DNA of 36,276 nt from Prevotella sp. GTDB taxonomy: Bacteria; Bacteroidota; Bacteroidia; Bacteroidales; Bacteroidaceae. The notes under the pieces were generated by a model. That model was not told the DNA's origin. It did not search any database and worked only from the letters and a program-made list of their open reading frames with translations. The DNA lies in the NCBI GenBank assembly GCA_017428055.1, contig JAFRRN010000082.1:1-36276 (forward strand). Direction: 5' to 3'. The number at the start of each line of letters is the position of its first letter. Within the stretch, counting starts at the first letter, position 1. Below are positions 7,893 through 14,463 of the stretch, in pieces. A program made the translations under genes and the position numbers.

Positions 7893-9832
7893 ATCGGAGG
7901 GTTTTACTTTTAGAGCCTAACTACAAGAACAAGTTCCCTCCTATCGGCTTGATGAAACTGGCTACCTACTTTAGATTGCGGGGCGACGATGTGGTTTTCT
8001 ACAAGGGAGACCTGAAAGAGTTTGTTATCCGTCAGATAACTGAGGAATGCGTTGCACAGCTGGCAAAGGTTGACGAAACTATTGATTGGAAATTGCGTTT
8101 TAATCGCATTGCCAAATACATACGTTATCGACGCAAGTCAGATTTAGAGAGTATTGGCATAGACGATTCGGAAGATGCAATCTTTATTTACCCTTGGATT
8201 GAGCATTTCAAGAAATTCTATCATAGTGGAGAATACAAGAAACACCCCCGTTGGGATTGGGTGGGCGTAACCACGTTGTTCACCTTTTATTGGGACATCA
8301 CCATTGAAACTATTGAGTTTGCCAAGACGATGGTGAAAGACAAGAGGAATTTGATGGTGGGTGGTGTGCTGGCATCTATTCAACCGAAAGAGATAGAGGA
8401 AGCTACTGGTATTAAACCCCATCAAGGAACATTGCACACCCCAGCCGTTGACGGAAAAGGCGGTGACATTGATGATGACAATCCCTATATTATTGACGAG
8501 CTGCCGCTTGACTACTCCATTCTTGACGAAATAGACTACGAATACCCTGATGGTGGATCTTTCTACAGTTATACCACGCGCGGTTGTTTCCGCACATGCC
8601 CATTTTGTGCCGTGTGGAGGATTGAACCCGAATACCAGCAATACATCCCCTTGCGAGAGCGCATAGAAAGAACTCGAAGGCTCTATGGTGACCAGCAGAA
8701 TCTGCTTTTGATGGACAACAACGTGCTACACTCTGAGAAACTGAAGGAAATCATAGAGGATATACAGTCATGTGGTTTTACGAATGGAGCGAGATACGTT
8801 GAACCCAACCAGTACTTCATAGCCGTTCGCAATCTGCGTTTAAGAATAAACGATAGGGCATATATTCGAAAATGCTATAAACTGCTCCAAGAAATCAATA
8901 ATTATAAGGGGCTGAACGAGAAGTTAAGAACTGAAATTCTTGCACTTCGAGAGAAGCATAATCTGTTGCATCTGGAAACATGCAAGCGTGAAGTGTTGGT
9001 AGACACCTATAAGGACTTTGCCCCTTATTTCGAGGCCAAGTATAAAAGGCTGAAGGGCAGGTTGAGGTATGTTGATTTCAATCAGGGTGTTGATGCAAGA
9101 CTATTTAACGAAGAAATTGTTAGCTTGTTAGAGCAGATTCCTGTCAGGCCACTACGAATAGCCTTTGACGACATGAAGACGGAACCCAAATACAAGAAAG
9201 CCATACGTTTAAGCGAAAAGCATGGTATGCGTGATTTCTCCAACTATCTGCTTTATAACTTCAAAGACAAACCTGTAGACCTATACCATCGACTGAAAAT
9301 CAATGTGGACATGTGCGAGAAGATGAATGTCAGCATCTACTCGTTCCCCATGAAATATCACCCTATACGTGGAGAGCATAGCCACGACCGAGATTATATA
9401 GGTAAACATTGGAACAGGAAGTACATCAGAGCCGTCCAAGCCATCCTGAATGCCACAAAGGGCAAGATTGGGCGCGGCGTATCGTTCTTTGAAAAGGCAT
9501 TCGGACGCAATGAGGAGGAATACATGGAATTGCTTTTGATGCCAGAAACATTTTTGGTTTTCCGTTTCTTCTTTGAGGATTTGGGCTATACAAATGAATG
9601 GCGTGAGTCAATGGCAGCATTGACCGATGAGGAACGAGAAGAACTATTACCCATTATCTACATGAATGAGTTTAATAACATTGATGGATTGACGGACAAT
9701 CCCAAATACCGTCATATTCTTACCTACTATAAAGACTACCGCAAGGACATTGCTAACCACTCGTCGGAACTATACAAGTTGTTACAGGAGTTTGAGAAAC
9801 GTCAAATAGAAAAACTGCAGAAGAAATTATGA
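7889..9832 (+). CDS. B12-type radical SAM enzyme
   Basis: This 647-residue protein is a radical SAM enzyme of the cobalamin-binding type. The N-terminus VLLLEPNYKNKFPPIGLMKLATYF, here broken only by family-usual spacing, is the Rossmann-like B12-binding start with the typical PPIGLMKLA, but I see no DxHxxG motif, so cobalamin would be bound base-on or not at all. The 4Fe-4S motif is CX3CX2C at C233, C237 and C240 (RGCFRTCPFCAVW). Further barrel strands are NLLLMDNNVL, YVDFNQGVDARL and PLRIAFDDM. A helical insertion at about 310-390 interrupts the barrel. The C-terminal 150 residues are helical and charged. The substrate is unknown. Translation is coupled to both neighbours through 4-base ATGA overlaps, so it belongs to the same system as the ATPases and the nuclease. 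Confidence 0.87.
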   Translation: MNRRVLLLEPNYKNKFPPIGLMKLATYFRLRGDDVVFYKGDLKEFVIRQITEECVAQLAKVDETIDWKLRFNRIAKYIRYRRKSDLESIGIDDSEDAIFIYPWIEHFKKFYHSGEYKKHPRWDWVGVTTLFTFYWDITIETIEFAKTMVKDKRNLMVGGVLASIQPKEIEEATGIKPHQGTLHTPAVDGKGGDIDDDNPYIIDELPLDYSILDEIDYEYPDGGSFYSYTTRGCFRTCPFCAVWRIEPEYQQYIPLRERIERTRRLYGDQQNLLLMDNNVLHSEKLKEIIEDIQSCGFTNGARYVEPNQYFIAVRNLRLRINDRAYIRKCYKLLQEINNYKGLNEKLRTEILALREKHNLLHLETCKREVLVDTYKDFAPYFEAKYKRLKGRLRYVDFNQGVDARLFNEEIVSLLEQIPVRPLRIAFDDMKTEPKYKKAIRLSEKHGMRDFSNYLLYNFKDKPVDLYHRLKINVDMCEKMNVSIYSFPMKYHPIRGEHSHDRDYIGKHWNRKYIRAVQAILNATKGKIGRGVSFFEKAFGRNEEEYMELLLMPETFLVFRFFFEDLGYTNEWRESMAALTDEEREELLPIIYMNEFNNIDGLTDNPKYRHILTYYKDYRKDIANHSSELYKLLQEFEKRQIEKLQKKL

Positions 9833-10872
9833 TAACAATAAGCGACACAAAAAGTACCTTACCAACCATTCAAAAGGACAATTACAAAGCTTTCTTCCAT
9901 CAAGAACAAATGAAGTTCCTGAGCGGAACTACGTGGCAGAACACCGTCGGGGCATTCTGGAAAGAGATGCGTCTGAACGTATCACCCAATGATGTGGAGG
10001 TCCTTGTGTCGTTTCTCAGGAACAAACGCGATGCTATTTTGCAAGCATACAGACAAGAAGAGTTCTTCGTGTTTTGGAATCGCTGCTTCGATAGTGCTAT
10101 AAAACTGTTTGATGAGGAAAAATTCATTCATTTGCTGTGCCTTGCCTATAGCAACCATATCGAGCGTAGTGACCTCGATGCCTTTTTTGCCTGGTATTGT
10201 TTGACGGGCTTTATCGATGAATTGTTGAGTCGCATTCTTGAACACCAGAGTTCACTCGCAGGAGCTACCATCAACTTCTTCTACAATGATGGTGGCGAGA
10301 TTCATTTTGGGACACCTTCGGGTAAGAAGGCAGAAAATACTACTGCTGAAGAAGATCCTTTGAGAAACATCATTTTCAGCGAAAGGCTATTTGACTCCAA
10401 TGCCCGACTTGCCAAGCTCCGTGACACCATAGCCTCAGCAATCGATATGGGCGATGCTACTATCATGTATGGAAAACCTCAAGCAATGCGTATTGACCCA
10501 ACTGTTAAGAGCGAATGGTACTATATCGTTAAGTCCATTGAAGAAGCAAAAGTTGCACATGACAAACTCTCTGTGACTGGGTTTATTGAGCAGATGATGG
10601 AATGGTATCCTATGCTATTTCCTGATGGCACAAAGGAAGAGTGGGAAAAGTTCAAGAGACGGTTATCGAAGTCTATCTCCGACGAAAAGAGCCTATGGCG
10701 ACAAGGAAAGATGAAGGAAGTTGTTTCGCTTCGTGAAATGTGGGCTAAGGGTATCAGCAAAAAAATCGGTAGTGCAAAAGCAAACCGTATCTATGAGATT
10801 GCCTACAAAGGGCTTTTCCGCAACTTGGAAAACTTGAAGGGCGAAATTGAAAGGGAGAAAACAGAACAATAA
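9829..10872 (+). CDS. Uncharacterised last gene of the operon
   Basis: I do not recognise this 347-residue protein. It has no signal peptide and no membrane segment. The composition is helical and charged, with aromatic clusters such as FFVFWNRCFD (about 83-92) and DAFFAWYCLTGFIDEL (about 118-133). A Gly/Ser/Glu-rich linker at about 160-185 separates an N-terminal helical half from a C-terminal half. The latter holds EWYYIVKSIEEAKVAHDKLS and a basic stretch WEKFKRRLSKSISDEKSLWRQ, which could contact nucleic acid or act as a partner-binding surface. Its start overlaps the stop of the radical SAM gene by four bases, so it is translationally coupled and likely needed in fixed ratio with that enzyme. 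A terminator follows. Confidence 0.85.
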   Translation: MITISDTKSTLPTIQKDNYKAFFHQEQMKFLSGTTWQNTVGAFWKEMRLNVSPNDVEVLVSFLRNKRDAILQAYRQEEFFVFWNRCFDSAIKLFDEEKFIHLLCLAYSNHIERSDLDAFFAWYCLTGFIDELLSRILEHQSSLAGATINFFYNDGGEIHFGTPSGKKAENTTAEEDPLRNIIFSERLFDSNARLAKLRDTIASAIDMGDATIMYGKPQAMRIDPTVKSEWYYIVKSIEEAKVAHDKLSVTGFIEQMMEWYPMLFPDGTKEEWEKFKRRLSKSISDEKSLWRQGKMKEVVSLREMWAKGISKKIGSAKANRIYEIAYKGLFRNLENLKGEIEREKTEQ

Positions 10873-10896
10873 TCATACCATCGGTTAATATCGAAT

Positions 10897-10932
10897 GAAG
10901 GGATTCCGAAAGGAGTCTCTTCTCTTATTTTC
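10897..10932 (+). terminator. Terminator of the five-gene operon
   Basis: An 11-bp stem (10897-10907 with 10912-10922), two of whose pairs are G-U, closes a GAAA tetraloop and is followed by TCTTATTTTC. It lies 24 bases after the last stop of the operon, defining its 3' end. Confidence 0.75.
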
Positions 10933-10955
10933 GTACTAACCAGAGTGGACATTTT

Positions 10956-10998
10956 GTCGGACATGTCGGACAAGAATCGGGATAGTAGTCGGACATGT
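10956..10998. repeat. GTCGGACATGT direct repeats
   Basis: GTCGGACATGT occurs at 10956-10966 and 10988-10998. Each copy runs into a partial further GGACA unit (GTCGGACAA, GTAGGACAT), so the basic unit is an octamer-like TGTCGGACA. They lie between the operon terminator and the promoter of the next gene. This is the third different short iterated motif found in an intergenic gap of the island. Confidence 0.75.
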
Positions 10999-11053
10999 AG
11001 GACATACTGAAAATCAGTAAAATATCTTTATTCTAAGAGTAGAAGAAACTCCC

Positions 11054-11061
11054 TACCTTTG
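11054..11061 (+). promoter_or_regulatory. -7 box upstream of the small gene and VirE/DUF3987 gene
   Basis: TACCTTTG fits TAnnTTTG and would give a leader of about 65 bases before the ATG at 11135. A TTTA near 11027-11030 may stand for the -33 box. The leader contains a GC-rich stretch (about 11072-11097) that may fold. Confidence 0.5.
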
Positions 11062-11134
11062 CATCAGCCAACCGGGACAAGGCGCCAATCCCGCGAGGCA
11101 ACACAATATTGATTCACTTTAATTTCGAGAAACT

Positions 11135-11497
11135 ATGGTAAAGAATATCAAGAGAAAGCACGAGGTGACCGTCCAGATGAGCGGACAGTCGGTATTCATG
11201 AAAGACGAGGACAACAACGACTACGTTCAGTTCCTGCCCGACGAGACGGAGGGCGTGATGATGGAGGGCTGGCGGCACGAGGGCATTGCCCAGCGGTTGC
11301 GCAACGGCACGTTTGACTTCATCGCACGGAAGCGCAGGAGGAGCGACAGCACCTTGTTGAAGAAGGTGGCACACGGGAGGTTGTCGGCAACGAAAGATGG
11401 TGCCATCCAGTTGACATTGAAGATTTTCAAGCACGAGGGCATCAACATGCGAGACACGTTCTTGGAGGAGGCGAGCGAGGCAATCGTGGTACTTTAA
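11135..11497 (+). CDS. Uncharacterised small basic protein, first gene of the VirE/DUF3987 unit
   Basis: I do not recognise this 120-residue protein with certainty. It is beta-rich and strongly charged. The first half (KRKHEVTVQMSGQSVFMKDE, DYVQFLPDETEGVMMEGWRHEG) reads like a compact beta domain; the middle (FDFIARKRRRSDSTLLKK) is very basic and could bind nucleic acid. No signal peptide or membrane segment is visible. It lies 38 bases before the VirE/DUF3987 gene, shares its promoter, and so probably acts with it. Base composition is GC-richer than in the operon to the left, closer to the following gene. Confidence 0.8.
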   Translation: MVKNIKRKHEVTVQMSGQSVFMKDEDNNDYVQFLPDETEGVMMEGWRHEGIAQRLRNGTFDFIARKRRRSDSTLLKKVAHGRLSATKDGAIQLTLKIFKHEGINMRDTFLEEASEAIVVL

Positions 11498-11518
11498 GAT
11501 GGAAGATGGAAGATGGAA
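11498..11518 (+). repeat. Three tandem GATGGAA heptamers
   Basis: Three perfect 7-base copies begin immediately after the stop codon of the small gene and end 17 bases before the next ATG. They are purine-rich and could affect translation of the downstream gene or vary in copy number. Confidence 0.8.
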
Positions 11519-11535
11519 AATTGACTGATTGAAAG

Positions 11536-13845
11536 ATGGTAAATCATGTATTTATTGACGGAAGCGGACACAAGGTTGCCCGCTCCGTTAAGAACAGGGA
11601 AGAGTACTTTGCGCTGAGAAACAGTGTACAGAACCGACAGAGCCTGATGCTGGCACGGAATGGCGACGAGAAGGCGAAGGCAAGGCTGGTGCAGTTCAAC
11701 TACAACGACCTGTTGCCCGATGGCATTCTCAAGGGTTGCTGCCACCCTGCCAGTACGTTTGCGGGCGACATCGACTGTGGCTCGCAGAAGGAGTGTGCCG
11801 AGATTGCCCAACGTTTTCTGGACTTGAAGGAGGAGATTGGGTTGGTGGAACTATCCCGTTCGGCTCGTTATGGCTTGCATTACATCTGTCTGCGCAAGAA
11901 GGGTACGACGATTCTTGAAAACCAAGTGCGCATAGCCATGTTGACGAAGACGGAGATGGACACTTCCACCCACGACCTCCAGCGGGTGATGTTCACCGTG
12001 ACGGCAGACGGCAGGGAGTTGCTCTTCCTTGACGACAGGATTTTCGACGAGCCTCTGACCGTGGAGGAAAGCGCAAGGGAATATGAGTTGCTGAAAGAGA
12101 GGGAAAAAAGTGGACTGGAAAACGTACCAAAAGGAGCGAAGAAGACAAATAAGCACTACGTGCCGAAGCAGGAGGGAGAAATTTGGAAGGAGGAAGTACT
12201 TCCTACACCTGACCTTCAGAACTGCGCAAAGCGCACTACCTCAACCGTCACCCTTCCTACTTCCACCTTCAAAGGCATTTCATACGCTGATATTATTGCC
12301 GAATGGTGGCGACGCAACGGAGGGGAGCCGTCGGAAGGTGAGCGCAACGTGAAGCTGCATCAATTAGCGGTGAACCTTCGGGCTATCTGTGACAACAGGA
12401 AGGACTTGCTTTTGGCTATCATGCCGACATGCGGATTGGGTGAAACGGAATTGAAATCAATCATCGACTCGGCCTGTAAGGAGAACCCGAAGGGAATATC
12501 CAAGATGATGAAAGCCATCGTCGAGGAACTGGAAGACGGAAAGGATTTTGACGGGGAAACGGAAGATGACGGGGATAGCGACAACACGAACACTTTGCCT
12601 ATTAGCGTGAAAAGGAATTTGCCCGTCGGCTTGAAAGAATCGTTGATAGGCGTTCCCAAGAACATGCAAATGCCCGTATTGTGCGCTGTGATGCCGATAG
12701 CTGCCACATACGCCGACTTGGTGGATGTCAGGTATTGCGACGGGATGGAACAAAAACTTGGCTTGATGTCGATTATCCTTGGCGACCAGGCAAGCGGGAA
12801 GAGCGTTTGCAAGAATGCGGTGGACATCTGGAAACGGCAGTTGGACGAGGAGGATGCCTTGGCCCGTAAACGGGAGGAAGAGTGGAAGGAGAGGAAGAAG
12901 TCGCGTAAGTCAAACGAGAAAGCACCAGAAGACCCTCATGTGCTAATCAGGGTGCTGCCTGTCACGGTTTCCTGTTCCACGTTGTTGAAGCGATTCAAGA
13001 ATTCCTGTGACCATACGCTATATTCCTTTGGCGAGGAGCTTGATACTTTGAGGAAAACAAACGGGGCTGGCTCGTGGAGTTCCAAGTATGACATCTACCG
13101 CCTCTCGTTCGATAGGGGCGAATGGGGACAGGACTACAATTCTGACCAAGCGGAAAGCGGCGTTGTGAGAGTGGCGTATAACTGGACGATGCTCGGCACG
13201 TATGGGGCGATGCGGAAGTGTTTCAAGTCAGACAATATCGAGAACGGCCTTTCCTCTCGTATTCTTGTTGCCGAGATGCCTGACAGCAGCTTTGCCAAAA
13301 TGCCAAAGTACGGCAAGCGGTCTTTGGAGGATGAAGCTAAGATACAGGAAGCCGTGAATGCTCTTCGTAAGGCAAACGGACTGATAGATACTCCACGTTT
13401 GCGAAAATCAATAGAGCAATGGGTGGAAGAGAAACGCGTGGAAGCCGCCAAGGACATTGACCGCGTGAAGGACACCTACCGCAAACGGGCTGCGGTGATT
13501 GGTTTCCGTTGTGGGGTGATATTCCATCTGTTGACCGGCAAGGCGAAAGAGACGCAAGCGTGTATCGACTTTGCGCTCATGATGGCTGATTATTGCCTTG
13601 CCCAACAAATCAAGACATTTGGTGAGACATTGAAAAGGCAGTATATAGATTCCAACAACGAAAACAATTGTTGTAAACTAAATGCCTCTGCTTATGATCA
13701 ATTACCATCTGTTTTTTCATCCGACGATTTAAGGGCCATAAAGGGTGAATCGTGTAAAGTCAATTCTTTAAGGATGATTATATCACGATGGGTTCGTGAT
13801 GGTTGGATTAAAAAGATAAGAAAAAACCAATGGCAAAAAGTGTAA
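11536..13845 (+). CDS. BT4734/VirE-like plus DUF3987 protein (primase-helicase-like)
   Basis: This 769-residue protein matches the layout of Bacteroidales proteins with a BT4734/VirE-type N-terminal domain followed by a DUF3987 ATPase-like domain. Residues about 50-185 carry the N-terminal domain (DLLPDGILKGCCHPASTFAG, SARYGLHYICLRKKG). Residues about 250-350 are a helical PriCT/VirE-like segment (DIIAEWWRRNGG, IMPTCGLGETELKSIIDSAC). The P-loop is GDQASGKS at 416-423 with K422. The DUF3987 part follows, including LYSFGEELDTL with its acidic pair and YRLSFDRGEWGQDY. A short C-terminal segment (about 715-769) resembles a winged helix. Related proteins are regarded as primase/helicase-like factors of integrated elements. 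It is cotranscribed with the small gene upstream and runs to within 59 bases of the DUF5675 gene. Confidence 0.82.
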   Translation: MVNHVFIDGSGHKVARSVKNREEYFALRNSVQNRQSLMLARNGDEKAKARLVQFNYNDLLPDGILKGCCHPASTFAGDIDCGSQKECAEIAQRFLDLKEEIGLVELSRSARYGLHYICLRKKGTTILENQVRIAMLTKTEMDTSTHDLQRVMFTVTADGRELLFLDDRIFDEPLTVEESAREYELLKEREKSGLENVPKGAKKTNKHYVPKQEGEIWKEEVLPTPDLQNCAKRTTSTVTLPTSTFKGISYADIIAEWWRRNGGEPSEGERNVKLHQLAVNLRAICDNRKDLLLAIMPTCGLGETELKSIIDSACKENPKGISKMMKAIVEELEDGKDFDGETEDDGDSDNTNTLPISVKRNLPVGLKESLIGVPKNMQMPVLCAVMPIAATYADLVDVRYCDGMEQKLGLMSIILGDQASGKSVCKNAVDIWKRQLDEEDALARKREEEWKERKKSRKSNEKAPEDPHVLIRVLPVTVSCSTLLKRFKNSCDHTLYSFGEELDTLRKTNGAGSWSSKYDIYRLSFDRGEWGQDYNSDQAESGVVRVAYNWTMLGTYGAMRKCFKSDNIENGLSSRILVAEMPDSSFAKMPKYGKRSLEDEAKIQEAVNALRKANGLIDTPRLRKSIEQWVEEKRVEAAKDIDRVKDTYRKRAAVIGFRCGVIFHLLTGKAKETQACIDFALMMADYCLAQQIKTFGETLKRQYIDSNNENNCCKLNASAYDQLPSVFSSDDLRAIKGESCKVNSLRMIISRWVRDGWIKKIRKNQWQKV

Positions 13846-13848
13846 TTT

Positions 13849-13890
13849 TGCAACTTTGCAACTTTGTAACTTTGCAACTTTAGTACCTTC
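13849..13890. repeat. TGCAACTT octamer array, inverse copy of the one at 2240-2280
   Basis: Four copies of TGCAACTT (the third is TGTAACTT) begin just after the VirE/DUF3987 stop and are followed by TAGTACCTTC. The 42-base block is the inverse complement of 2240-2280, including the ten flanking bases, with one missing base and one mismatch. The two copies face each other across 11.6 kb. Confidence 0.9.
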
Positions 13891-13904
13891 ACATAAATAG
13901 AATT

Positions 13905-14351
13905 ATGGAACTTGTTTTAAAAAGAATCGCCAAGAAGAAGGGTTATACGATAGGCAAGCTTTATGTCAAGCAACCTGTTATAGATGAATATTTGAGTGGC
14001 GAGAAGTCTATTTACATCTGTGATACGCTTGAACCTCAATGGCGAGACTATGCCAGGGGTGCACGTAAGATAAAGGGGAAAAGTGCCATTCCAGAAGGGC
14101 GTTATGCCGTGGTAATTACTCATTCGTCAAAATTCAAGGAATGGTTGCCCTTGTTATTAGGTATCCTCAACTTTTCGGATGTTCGCATACATGCTGGCAA
14201 TACGGTGGAAGACACGCAAGGATGTATCTTGGTTGGCGAGAACAAGGAAGTAGGAAAGGTTTTCAACTCGCGCAAATACGTGAAAATAGTGAAACAGAAA
14301 ATCGTAGAAGCCAAGGACAAAGGCGAAGGTGTGTGGATAGAAATACGATGA
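13905..14351 (+). CDS. DUF5675 family protein
   Basis: This 148-residue protein matches DUF5675, a small Bacteroidetes family near mobile and phage-like modules. Family marks are SIYICDTLEPQWRDY, KGKSAIPEGRYAVVIT, RIHAGNTVEDTQGCILVG and a basic C-terminal helix. The order of conserved residues (D40, E43, H-A-G at about 100-102, D-T-x-G-C at about 107-111) resembles an L,D-transpeptidase-like or peptidoglycan-active fold, but the function is not established and I do not assign one. It follows the VirE/DUF3987 gene after the octamer array and ends in a clear terminator, so it closes that transcription unit. In related loci an amidase often occupies this place, which hints at a cell-wall role. 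Confidence 0.85.
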   Translation: MELVLKRIAKKKGYTIGKLYVKQPVIDEYLSGEKSIYICDTLEPQWRDYARGARKIKGKSAIPEGRYAVVITHSSKFKEWLPLLLGILNFSDVRIHAGNTVEDTQGCILVGENKEVGKVFNSRKYVKIVKQKIVEAKDKGEGVWIEIR

Positions 14352-14384
14352 TTATTGAATGTTTTTTCATTGGTATATAGAATT

Positions 14385-14420
14385 GAAATGAGCTTGACGA
14401 TTTGCCAAGCTCATTTCTTT
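14385..14420 (+). terminator. Terminator closing the island
   Basis: A perfect 12-bp stem GAAATGAGCTTG / CAAGCTCATTTC (14385-14396 with 14406-14417) with a 9-base loop is followed by TTTG. It lies between two convergent genes and may serve both. Confidence 0.85.
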
Positions 14421-14463
14421 GTGTTGATGGATGATTCCATTCGTGTTATTTCATCAGATGATA

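Noticed and set aside
3421-10872. A BREX, DISARM or Dpd system
   Set aside because: No methyltransferase, PglZ-type phosphatase, DEAD-box helicase or TGT-like DpdA protein is present; the composition does not fit these systems.
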